A DNA stretch of 64,000 nucleotides from Dietzia lutea (GTDB lineage: Bacteria; Actinomycetota; Actinomycetes; Mycobacteriales; Mycobacteriaceae): positions 3,093,001 through 3,157,000 of the forward strand of contig NZ_CP015449.1 of the NCBI RefSeq assembly GCF_003096075.1, written 5' to 3'. A model generated the notes under the pieces. The model was given only the letters and a program-made list of their open reading frames with translations, had not been told where the DNA came from and made no database searches. The position numbers and the translations under genes were made by a program. Position 1 is the stretch's first letter. Every line of letters begins with the position of its first letter. This document shows, piece by piece, positions 8,887-16,562 of this stretch.

Positions 8887-9651
8887 ATGGACCTTGGACT
8901 CACCGGCGCGAACGCACTCATCACCGGCGCGAGCCGCGGCATCGGATTCGCGATCGCCACGCAGTTGGTGGCAGAAGGGGCCAACGTCGCCATCTGCGGA
9001 CGCGACGAGAACCAACTCGCCGAGGCCGCCGAGAAACTCACCACCCAAGGACCCGGACGCGTCCACGCCACACCGGTGGACGTCTCCGACGCCGACCAGA
9101 TCAACCGCTGGGTCACCTCGGCCGCCGACGACCTGGCAGGCCTGGACATCGTCGTGTCCAACGTCAGCGGCATGGGCGGCCCCGGACTTGAGGCATGGGA
9201 GCGCAACTTCCGCATCGACGTGCTGGGCTTCCACCACCTCATGGTCGCCGCACATCCCCACCTGCAGAAGTCCTCCCGCGCCTCGGTCATCGCGCTCGGC
9301 ACCACCGCCGCCACCGAAACCTTCGGCGACCCGACCGTGGCCTACGGCTCCCTCAAGGCCGCGCTGATCCACCAGATCTCGGGCTACGCCCAGAAGTGGG
9401 CCGGCGAGGGCATCCGCTGCAACGCCGTCTCTCCCGGACCGGTGCTGTTCGAGGGCGGCGCCTGGGACACCGTCCGCACCAACAACCCCGAGATGTTCGA
9501 GCGCATCCTCGGGATGATTCCCCGCGGATCGATGGCCTCCCCGCAGGAGATCGCCTCGGTGGTCACCTTCCTGTCCAGCCCGGCGGCGAGCATCATCACC
9601 GGCGTCAACGTGGTGGCGGACGGGGGTTTCACGAAAATGGTCAAGTTTTGA
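8887..9651 (+). CDS. Short-chain dehydrogenase/reductase (SDR)
   Basis: A 254-aa classical SDR: cofactor motif TGASRGIG near residue 14, NVSG replacing the usual NNAG, and the catalytic YGSLK (YxxxK). The PG motif (SPGPV) follows. GGAGG lies 5 nt before the ATG, and the gene begins 2 nt after the ligase stop. It may oxidise a hydroxyl group or reduce a ketone produced in the oxygenase pathway. Confidence 0.88.
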   Translation: MDLGLTGANALITGASRGIGFAIATQLVAEGANVAICGRDENQLAEAAEKLTTQGPGRVHATPVDVSDADQINRWVTSAADDLAGLDIVVSNVSGMGGPGLEAWERNFRIDVLGFHHLMVAAHPHLQKSSRASVIALGTTAATETFGDPTVAYGSLKAALIHQISGYAQKWAGEGIRCNAVSPGPVLFEGGAWDTVRTNNPEMFERILGMIPRGSMASPQEIASVVTFLSSPAASIITGVNVVADGGFTKMVKF

Positions 9652-9989
9652 CCGAACCTGTCCCACACACAACGGCCCGGGTCCTTCCCTCCGGAATCGT
9701 CCTGTCGGTGGCAGAGAACGAGACCGTCATGGCCGCCGCGCACCGAGCCGGCTACTACTGGCCCACCATCTGCGGAGGCCACGCACGATGCGCCCGATGC
9801 GTCATGGAGATCGAAGACGGCGCCGAAGCAATGTCTGAAGCCTCCGACGAGGAGCGCAGCACTCTACGCAAGATACGAGGCGCATTCCGACCCGAATCCG
9901 AGCGGCTGGCCTGCCAGACCACACTCCGAGCAGACGTCACCGTGCGACGCCGCGGCGTAAGACCACAAGAGCCGAGGAATCAACAATGA
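9648..9989 (+). CDS. [2Fe-2S] ferredoxin, adrenodoxin type
   Basis: The 113-aa product has cysteines 42, 48, 51 and 89 in the C-x5-C-x2-C...C pattern of adrenodoxin-type ferredoxins. It should pass electrons to the Rieske oxygenase encoded next. The start is taken as TTG 9648, overlapping the SDR stop as TTGA; it leaves about 10 residues before the first beta strand, as expected. There is no clear ribosome site, so coupled translation is likely. The stop overlaps the oxygenase ATG (ATGA). No reductase gene is adjacent; the FprA-type reductase at 43.7 kb could serve. Confidence 0.85.
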   Translation: MTEPVPHTTARVLPSGIVLSVAENETVMAAAHRAGYYWPTICGGHARCARCVMEIEDGAEAMSEASDEERSTLRKIRGAFRPESERLACQTTLRADVTVRRRGVRPQEPRNQQ

Positions 9990-11392
9990 GCATCGACCAA
10001 GAACAGCTCAACGAGATACACAGCAACGTCCACGCCAACCGCATCGAGTTCCCGCAGGAACTCCAGTTCCCGGAGGAACTGGGCATCACCGCACAGGACA
10101 CCAAAATCCCGACCGAGCGGTACACCAGCCCAGACGTGCTCTCGGAGGAGTTCGAGAAGGTCTGGATGGCAACGTGGCAGCTCGCCTGCCGTGAGGAGGA
10201 GGTGGCCAACGTCGGTGACTACCACGAGTACGTCATCGGCCGGCAGTCCTACCTCATCGTGCGGGGCGAGGATGGGGTCCTGCGGGCCTTCCAGAACACC
10301 TGCCGTCACCGCGGCAAGCTCATCCGGACGGGCTCGGGCAACAGCGACGAACTCCGGTGCGGGTACCACTATTGGTGCTGGGGACTCGACGGCTCACTCA
10401 AGGACATCCCGAACAAGCAGTGGTTCCCCGGCGCGGACGAGGACGACCTGGACCTCGGCGAGATCCTCTGCGACGTCTTCGGGGGCTTCGTCTTCCTCAA
10501 CCCCGATCCCCACGGTCCCACACTCGTCGACTACCTCGGACCGATCGTCGAGCAGCTGACCCCGTACCACCTCGAGAACCTCCGGGCCACGATGCACACC
10601 GTCGTCGAGCTGCCCTGCAACTGGAAAGTCGTGCTCGAAGCCTTCATCGAGACCTACCACGTCCAGGGCATCCACCCGCAGATCATGCCGTACATCGACG
10701 ACTTCAACACCAAATTTCAGGTCATGGGCGACCACACCCGGATGATCGTGCCGTTCGGCGTGCCGAGCATGCGGCTCGAGCACATTGACCAGGCCGAGGT
10801 GTACGAGCAGTACCACACCGTCGCCGGCAAGGTGGCCACGCGCGATAAGAAGACACCGCCCCCACCACCGCAGAAGCTCACTTTCCCCCCCGAGCACTTC
10901 GACGACAACGGGGAGTGGATCGGCCCCGGCACGGTCCGGGACCACTTGATCGAGGAGACCCGCAAGCGAGGCAAGATACTCGGCCACGACTACTCGGGCT
11001 TGGTCGAAGCCCAGCTCGTGGACGACTACCACTACCACATCTTCCCGTCGATGGCGTTCAATCTCCACGCCGGCGCGATGCTGTTGTTCCGGGCCCGCCC
11101 CCACGCGACCGACCCCGACCGATGCTGGTTCGACATTTACACCCTGCGGGTGCCCGATCTGAACGAGCCGATGCCCGAGCCCGCACCCACGGAGCATCTG
11201 AGCATCGACACCACCAGCTTCGGACTCGTCCTGGATCAGGACTTCGACAATATCGGCGAAGTCCAACAGGGCCTACATGGCCGAGCCGTGACCGAGGTGA
11301 CCGTAGGAGCATCCGAGATCCGGATCATCAACTTCTACCGAACACTACTCAGGTACGCCCAAAAGGACCCATCCATGACCAAGAAGATGTGA
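9986..11392 (+). CDS. Rieske non-heme iron oxygenase, alpha subunit (copy 1)
   Basis: This 468-aa protein has a Rieske centre with Cys106-His108 (CRHRG) and Cys125-His128 in CGYHYWCWGLDG, followed by the mononuclear iron site ETYHVQGIH with His225 and His230 and a likely Asp ligand in LDQDFDNIG. It should hydroxylate, dihydroxylate or demethylate a small substrate. The second cluster half (CGYHYWCW) differs from the common CPYHGW. It is coupled to the ferredoxin by an ATGA overlap. A paralogue with the same architecture lies at 16563-17966 on the other strand. No beta subunit is present, so it is probably an alpha-only (homotrimeric) enzyme. Confidence 0.9.
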   Translation: MSIDQEQLNEIHSNVHANRIEFPQELQFPEELGITAQDTKIPTERYTSPDVLSEEFEKVWMATWQLACREEEVANVGDYHEYVIGRQSYLIVRGEDGVLRAFQNTCRHRGKLIRTGSGNSDELRCGYHYWCWGLDGSLKDIPNKQWFPGADEDDLDLGEILCDVFGGFVFLNPDPHGPTLVDYLGPIVEQLTPYHLENLRATMHTVVELPCNWKVVLEAFIETYHVQGIHPQIMPYIDDFNTKFQVMGDHTRMIVPFGVPSMRLEHIDQAEVYEQYHTVAGKVATRDKKTPPPPPQKLTFPPEHFDDNGEWIGPGTVRDHLIEETRKRGKILGHDYSGLVEAQLVDDYHYHIFPSMAFNLHAGAMLLFRARPHATDPDRCWFDIYTLRVPDLNEPMPEPAPTEHLSIDTTSFGLVLDQDFDNIGEVQQGLHGRAVTEVTVGASEIRIINFYRTLLRYAQKDPSMTKKM

Positions 11393-11513
11393 GGGAGGTA
11401 ACATTTGAAGGGGTCAACTCGGCGAGCAGCCGAGCGTCTGCCACCCAATCTCTGGTGAGCGGTGGCGGAGGGCAGGCGGGTTGTTGGCCCGTTGACTCGC
11501 GAGGACCCCGCGG

Positions 11514-11533
11514 AGTGCGGTGGCGCATTTTTT
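11514..11533 (+). terminator. Short hairpin with T tract in the 230-bp gap before the ABC transporter
   Basis: AGTGCG (11514-11519) and CGCATT (11524-11529) can pair around GTGG, including one G-U, and run into six Ts at 11528-11533. It would separate the oxygenase operon from the transporter genes. The rest of 11393-11622 has no convincing gene. Confidence 0.4.
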
Positions 11534-11622
11534 CACACCCCGCCGCGAACTGTCTCGTCAGAACCATCACCAAGCATCATGGCGACGCCCTGGCCGGGTC
11601 CGCCGAATCGGGAGTAAGTGAA

Positions 11623-12504
11623 ATGACAATGAACTACACCACGCCGGACGAGGCTGTCGGCGTCCCCGGCCCGACCACGGGCCACCATCGGGCACCGGAA
11701 CCCGGCGCCGCCACCCTGTCCGCCATCGACGTGACCCTGACCTACCCCTCAAGCGGCAGCACCGGGCGTTCCGAGGGCGTCGAGGCGCTACGCAACGTCA
11801 CCCTCGAGGTGCCCCAGGGCCAGTTCGTCGCCCTCGTCGGCGCCAGCGGCTGTGGCAAGACCAGCCTGCTCAACATGTTCGCCGGGCTGGTCAAGCAGAC
11901 CTCCGGATCACTGACAGTCAACGGCGAGGTCCCCAAGTGCCCCCCACCCAGCGTGGGCTACATGTTCGCCCGCGACGGCCTGCTGCCCTGGAGGCGCATC
12001 GAACGCAACGTCACCCTCGGACTCGAGACGGACAAGAACTGGTCACGTACACGCGCCCAGGAACGCGCCGACCAACTCCTCGACATGGTCGGACTCAACG
12101 GATTCGGCAAAGCCTTCCCCCGACAGCTCTCCCACGGCATGCGCCAGCGAGCCGCGATCGCCCGCACACTGGCCCCCGACCCGTCGATCCTGCTGATGGA
12201 CGAGCCCTTCGCCGCCCTGGACGCCCAGACCAAACTGCGCATCCAGGCCGAGTTCTCCCGCATCCTCGAGACCTCCGAAACCCCCAAGACCGTGCTGTTC
12301 GTCACCCACGACCTCCAAGAAGCACTCCTGCTGGCCGATCGGGTCGTGGTCATGCTCCCCCGCCCGGGCCGGATAGCAACCGACCAGTTCGTCGACCTGC
12401 GCAGACCGCGCTCTGAGCATCTCGCCGACCTGATGTTCGAACCCACATTCCGTGAACTCCACGAAGAGTTGTTCCACAAGCTCCAGGAAGGCGAGACCAA
12501 GTGA
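11623..12504 (+). CDS. ABC transporter ATPase, NitT/TauT family
   Basis: The 293-aa ATPase has Walker A GASGCGKT at 73-80, the D-loop and Walker B ILLMDEPFAALD, and the switch histidine in VTHD. The signature is LSHGMRQR rather than LSGGMRQR. It resembles the ATPases of nitrate, taurine and aliphatic sulfonate importers. The ATG at 11623 has GGAG 8 nt upstream; the longer frame covers non-coding sequence. The stop overlaps the permease start (GTGA), so the pair forms a transporter unit that imports a small organic anion. Confidence 0.88.
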   Translation: MTMNYTTPDEAVGVPGPTTGHHRAPEPGAATLSAIDVTLTYPSSGSTGRSEGVEALRNVTLEVPQGQFVALVGASGCGKTSLLNMFAGLVKQTSGSLTVNGEVPKCPPPSVGYMFARDGLLPWRRIERNVTLGLETDKNWSRTRAQERADQLLDMVGLNGFGKAFPRQLSHGMRQRAAIARTLAPDPSILLMDEPFAALDAQTKLRIQAEFSRILETSETPKTVLFVTHDLQEALLLADRVVVMLPRPGRIATDQFVDLRRPRSEHLADLMFEPTFRELHEELFHKLQEGETK

Positions 12505-13349
12505 CCAGGACATTTCCCCCCGAGGTCGAGCGGCCTTCCGAGGGCGAGCAGCCCTCCGCGGCACCGGCGGCCACGCCCACCAAGAAAGTCCCCTTGGCCG
12601 AACGCCGCGGACTGGTACTCATCGGACAGATCGGCTTCATCGTCCTGGTGCTGGGTGGCTGGCAACTGCTGGTCAACATAGGCGTCATCGAGGAACGCTT
12701 CTTCGGTAGCCCCATCGGCACCTACCAGCAGTTCGTCGAGATGCTCGTCAACGGCAACCTCCTTGAACAGACCGCAGCAACACTGCAAGCCACCATGCTC
12801 GCCCTGGCCATCGGCGTACCCGCCGGCGTCCTGATCGGACTGATCCTGGCCCTCTCGCCCTTCCTCGACAAAATCAGCTCACCCTTCATCGTCCCCCTCA
12901 ACAGCCTGCCCCGAATCGCCTTCGCACCACTGTTCCTGCTCTGGTTCGGACTGACCATCTGGGCCAAAGTCGTCCTGGCAGTGTCCATCGTCGTATTCAT
13001 CATGCTGCTCAACACCCGCGCCGGCGTCCGCAACGTCGACCCCGACCTGCAATCGGTGTCCAAACTCCTGGGACTCAAAGGCTGGGCCGTCATGCGCAAA
13101 GTCGCCCTACCCTTCGCCGTACCCTCCGTCATGGCCGGCTTCCGACTCTGCGTCACCTACGGCCTGCTCGGCGTCGTCGCCAGCGAAATGATCGCCGCCA
13201 GAAACGGACTCGGCCTGGAAATCGTCTCCAACTCCAACGCCCTCAACACCAACGGCGTCTTCGCCGTCCTGGTCATGCTCGCCTTCGTCGCCGTCGTCCT
13301 GGGCTTCCTCACCGAACGCTTCGAACGCTGGCTCCTCCGCTGGCAATAA
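12501..13349 (+). CDS. ABC transporter permease, NitT/TauT (SsuC/TauC-like) family
   Basis: This 282-aa inner-membrane protein has a hydrophilic N-terminus of about 35 residues and then about six hydrophobic segments. The EAA-like loop lies around SVSKLLGLKGWAVMRKVALP, and the C-terminus is rich in Leu and Val. GTG 12501 overlaps the ATPase stop. With the ATPase and the substrate-binding lipoprotein downstream it makes a complete importer. Confidence 0.88.
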   Translation: MTRTFPPEVERPSEGEQPSAAPAATPTKKVPLAERRGLVLIGQIGFIVLVLGGWQLLVNIGVIEERFFGSPIGTYQQFVEMLVNGNLLEQTAATLQATMLALAIGVPAGVLIGLILALSPFLDKISSPFIVPLNSLPRIAFAPLFLLWFGLTIWAKVVLAVSIVVFIMLLNTRAGVRNVDPDLQSVSKLLGLKGWAVMRKVALPFAVPSVMAGFRLCVTYGLLGVVASEMIAARNGLGLEIVSNSNALNTNGVFAVLVMLAFVAVVLGFLTERFERWLLRWQ

Positions 13350-13716
13350 CCCCCACCCGACGGTGCGCCCGGACACCACCCCCAGGCGTACCGTCACCAC
13401 AACCACACCCAACCCCCAGGTACCAGCCCAAACAAGGCGAGAATCGACCCGCCCCAGATTCCCCGCCACCTCCTCCACAAGCCCAGGAGGAGAGTTACAC
13501 GCCGAACAAAATCGATCCCGCGGACAAGAAGACAATCCGGAAGTGGGCCGCGCACCCAACATCGACGCCCGGACACGCCCCGGCACCAGCACCAAGGACA
13601 ACGCAAAGCCCAACCGTCCCACGGCCGAGAACCAACGGCTGACCGAAAACCCGGAGAGCATGCGCCACATTGTGGGCATGCTCAGTTAATATTTCTCCTG
13701 AACCCGGAGGTTCACC
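13350..13716 (+). promoter_or_regulatory. Intergenic region with a near-perfect 28-nt inverted repeat before the binding-protein gene
   Basis: No credible gene is seen in these 367 bp. The first part (about 13350-13480) is rich in C and poor in G on the transcribed strand, as in Rho-loading sites. The key element is at 13656-13683: GAGCATGC, one unpaired G, CCACA, a single T, TGTGG, GCATGCTC. It ends 33 nt before the ATG and is followed by an AT-rich stretch and GGAGG at 13706-13710. It may be an operator, an attenuator, or a processing hairpin raising expression of the binding protein. Confidence 0.55.
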
Positions 13717-14739
13717 ATGAGATCCATCCGCGTCGCCACCTTGGCACTTACGCTCAGCACCGGCCTGGTACTCTCTGCCTGCAGCGGCGAAACGAGTAGT
13801 AACGGAGACCAGAACACCACTCCGATCAGCGTCGGCAACTTTGTCACCGCCTCCCAACTCCCGTTCATGGTGGGAACGGACCAAGGCGTGTTCGAATCGG
13901 CCGGTCTCGACGTCGAGATCGTCGGGCTCACGAGCGGCCCCGCTGGGATCTCGGCACTCCAGAACGGCTCGATCCATGTAATGCCCCTTGCAGCGTCGGT
14001 TGCGGCCCGTGCGAATCAGACCGGGCAAGATGTCAGGATCATCTGCGGAAGTCAGAACGGGGACTGGACCTCGATGTGGGCCCAGGCGGACTCCGAGATC
14101 CCCGATGCGGGACAGGTCGGCGACTGGACCGACGTCATACAGGCCTTGCGTGGCAAGACGATCGGCGTCAATGCGCTTGGCGGCACCGACCAGATCGCCG
14201 TGGACAATCTCCTTTCCGCCGCCGGGATGTCCGGGGAGGACGTCGAGTATGTCGCCGTGGGTGCCGGGAACCGAGCTGTCGCGGCACTCAACCAAGGAGA
14301 GATCGACGCGCTCTACGCCTACCCGTTCAACGACCTGATCGCCCAACGCGAAGGGGCCCGCCGACTCTTCCACGTGCCGTCAGACCTCCCCGCGGAGATG
14401 AAGGACTCGCTGTCCGCGGTATGGTTCTCAACGACGTCGTGGCTCGAGGAGAACCCCGATACAGCTGCCGCCTTCTGCGAGGGAATGGACATGTCGATCG
14501 AGTTCACTCGGTCGACAGAGAATCTCGACGCAGTGAGCTCGATCATGCAGCGCGACTTTGACCTCGGCGATCCCGAACTCGCTCTGGAGTTCGTCGAAGG
14601 CAACATGGAGTTCCTCAGCACCGAGATTAACTGCGAGTCGATCGAGGCCATGATCAGCCTCGCCGTGGATCAGGGCGGCATGTCCGAGGGCGAGTTCACC
14701 GACTGCGAATCGAACGTGTGGGACCGCGCCGAGCGGTAA
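13717..14739 (+). CDS. ABC transporter substrate-binding lipoprotein, NMT1/TauA-like
   Basis: The 340-aa protein begins with a lipoprotein signal ending LVLSAC (lipobox Cys22), then a linker and a periplasmic-binding fold of the NMT1/THI5/TauA type (ISVGNFVTASQLPFMVGT, GLTSGPAGISALQNGSI, GKTIGVNALGGTDQ). It should be anchored outside the membrane and deliver an organic ligand to the permease. GGAGG is 6 nt before the ATG. It sits 367 bp after the permease, with its own control element. Confidence 0.85.
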   Translation: MRSIRVATLALTLSTGLVLSACSGETSSNGDQNTTPISVGNFVTASQLPFMVGTDQGVFESAGLDVEIVGLTSGPAGISALQNGSIHVMPLAASVAARANQTGQDVRIICGSQNGDWTSMWAQADSEIPDAGQVGDWTDVIQALRGKTIGVNALGGTDQIAVDNLLSAAGMSGEDVEYVAVGAGNRAVAALNQGEIDALYAYPFNDLIAQREGARRLFHVPSDLPAEMKDSLSAVWFSTTSWLEENPDTAAAFCEGMDMSIEFTRSTENLDAVSSIMQRDFDLGDPELALEFVEGNMEFLSTEINCESIEAMISLAVDQGGMSEGEFTDCESNVWDRAER

Positions 14740-14750
14740 CCCCGGTCGAC

Positions 14751-14779
14751 GGCGCCCTTTCCTGCGGGCGGGGGGCGCC
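14751..14779. terminator. Hairpin between convergent transporter and SDR genes
   Basis: A 7-bp stem, GGCGCCC (14751-14757) with GGGCGCC (14773-14779), lies 12 nt after the binding-protein stop and in front of a convergently transcribed SDR gene. The remaining bases up to 14916 show nothing else. Confidence 0.45.
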
Positions 14780-14916
14780 CGACGGTGCACATCCTTTCAG
14801 CGTCGACACACGGCGACGCAGATCAGAAGTCACCTATCCGTGCAGCACTCCCTCACTCTCCCCCTCAGGAGCCGGCCGATGGTGACCCGACTGACCAACT
14901 TCTCCGTACACCGCAG

Positions 14917-15819
14917 CTAGTCATCGTCCCGATTGACGTTGAGAAGCGGGTCTGCGGGCGGCAGGACCGTCGGATGACCGCGCCAGAGACCGATATTGTC
15001 TCCCGAGCGGCCTGAAGGTCCCTCGAGTAGAAGATCGACGATGACGCCAGCGACTGCTTCCGGCCGTTGCCAGGCCGCGATCACCTCCGGGGGCGGGTCG
15101 TAGTCTGCGTATCCGGAAAACGCGCGGATCATCCTACTGTCGGTCGCGCCTAGGCAGATGTTGTTAACGCGGACGCGGTGCTGCTGCAGCTCCTTAGCCC
15201 AGTCGTGGGTGAAGCCGTGCAGACCCCACTTGGTTGCGTCGTAAATGTCCATGCCAAGCGCTCCGGGCGGGCGTGGAGACGCGCTCCAGGGGCATTCCGG
15301 CGAGTCATCGTGGGAAACGACTCGCGGCCAGCCGCAAGTGTGCACATGGTCGGTCGACATCATAACAATGTCTCCCCCGCCACGCTGGACCATGAGCGGT
15401 GCGACGGCACGGCCGAAGAGGAAGGGGCCGCGTAGGTTGACCGCGACAATCCGCTCGAAGTCTTCCAGCGAGGACTCCCAGTCATCCAACGGTCCAGTTC
15501 GACCCATCACACCGGCGTTGTTGACGAGAATGTCGACGCCTCCCTCCGCCTTAACCACGGCGTCGACGGTAGCGCGCACGTCATCTGCTCTAGAGACGTC
15601 GCATCGCAGCTGGGTGATGCTGCCGTCGACTCCGAGCGCCGGTTCGGTGCCCCGCTCCGAGTCACTGTCGAGGTCGGCGACCCACACACGTGCACCAGCC
15701 TCGGCTAGGGCCTTCGCGATCGCCGCGCCGACCCCCGCCGCACCCCCGGTAACCAGGGCAATCCGGCCGACCAGTGACGGAGCTGTACTGCTGGTCGGCT
15801 GAGGTGCGATTTCAGACAT
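14917..15819 (-). CDS. Short-chain dehydrogenase/reductase (SDR), second copy in the block
   Basis: A 300-aa SDR with TGGAAGVGAA (cofactor), NNAG and the catalytic YDATK. An insertion between the NNAG region and the active site (about residues 170-200, STDHVHTCGW...) is longer than in the SDR at 8887, and the two are only distantly alike. The ATG at 15819 has AAAGGG about 9 nt upstream and is preferred over a longer frame reaching 16008, whose extra residues look non-coding. It is likely part of the oxygenase pathway. Confidence 0.82.
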   Translation of the reverse strand: MSEIAPQPTSSTAPSLVGRIALVTGGAAGVGAAIAKALAEAGARVWVADLDSDSERGTEPALGVDGSITQLRCDVSRADDVRATVDAVVKAEGGVDILVNNAGVMGRTGPLDDWESSLEDFERIVAVNLRGPFLFGRAVAPLMVQRGGGDIVMMSTDHVHTCGWPRVVSHDDSPECPWSASPRPPGALGMDIYDATKWGLHGFTHDWAKELQQHRVRVNNICLGATDSRMIRAFSGYADYDPPPEVIAAWQRPEAVAGVIVDLLLEGPSGRSGDNIGLWRGHPTVLPPADPLLNVNRDDD

Positions 15820-16152
15820 AGTGGTCGCCCTTTCGTGGAACGGGGAGATTCTCGAACAATGGTCGGCCGCTGCCGGACCGGCAGGCATTTCCTGGCGCCT
15901 CGTCGATAACCGTGACCTAGTTGGTAAAGACTTGTGCTCGAGTTGCGCTGCCGGTCGCGGAGCGGCAAACCCGGTCGCGTGAGGACGGAGTCGACGCCGC
16001 TTAGCCACATTTCAAGCGATGCCGCTCTCTACCGATGCGCAGGCTCGCCTGTAGGGATGCCGGCCGCTGCATTGTCGGCTGCGCGTACCCCGTAGCTCGC
16101 CACGCCGTTTTCCTCTCGTCCCGACCCAGTCTATCGACTAAGAGCTCCGTGT
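15820..16152. other. Intergenic region upstream of the second SDR
   Basis: About 330 bp with no credible gene. It must contain the SDR promoter on the minus strand, but no clear -35/-10 pair stands out. At 16153-16162 (reverse strand) there is the 10-mer GTTTCTATAG that also occurs at 161-170 before the first operon. Confidence 0.3.
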
Positions 16153-16431
16153 CTATAGAAACACACAAACTGCCGTTACCGACGTCCAGCAGATCCCAGG
16201 ACCGACCCCGCCTCGGCTAAAGTCAGTCGACGTGGGCTGTGCCGAGGCTTGTGGACCGCTCCCCGGCGACCTTGCGGTGATGCCCATGTGCACCAGGCCA
16301 CCGGGCGCTTGGTATCCGTAGCGGCGCACCTGCCGCTCGCGGGCACGCATCGGGGCGCCGGTGCCCGAGTAGGTGAACGCAGCCTGACGCAGTCTTCCTA
16401 GCGGTATCAGTGGGGCGTTAGCGTAGGACAT
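16153..16431 (-). mobile_element. Degraded IS481-family transposase remnant
   Basis: Reading minus from 16431, the start MSYANAPLIPLGRLRQA looks like the common N-terminus of actinobacterial IS481-type transposases. It is followed without the usual helix-turn-helix region by RERQVRRYGYQAPGGLVHMGI, which resembles the stretch just before the catalytic core (typically RYE..RPG.LVH.D). The rest is missing, so this is an internally deleted and truncated copy that cannot encode an active enzyme. No terminal inverted repeats could be recognised. It lies between the second SDR and the second Rieske oxygenase and marks past rearrangement. Confidence 0.6.
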
Positions 16432-16526
16432 GTCAGCCCGCCATGCCGACCAACGACACAATGTCCGTGGCCAGTACAGCTAGGAATGCTGTTCGACCCC
16501 CAATACTGACCGGAACCAGGTGGCGG

Positions 16527-16546
16527 GCCGGTCCGTTCAGACCGGC
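16527..16546 (-). terminator. Hairpin after Rieske oxygenase copy 2
   Basis: GCCGGTC (16527-16533) pairs with GACCGGC (16540-16546) around a 6-nt loop, starting 16 nt beyond the stop of the minus-strand oxygenase gene. Confidence 0.5.
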
Positions 16547-16562
16547 GGCTCTGCCCGAGACC

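Noticed and set aside
11405-11458. Tiny TTG-started frame (17 codons) with a good GGGAGG site after the Rieske gene
   Set aside because: The ribosome site is good, but the peptide is too short and featureless to support as a gene.
13363-13689. 108-codon frame between permease and binding protein
   Set aside because: Low-complexity Thr/Pro/Arg translation, no ribosome site, and it runs through the 28-nt palindrome.
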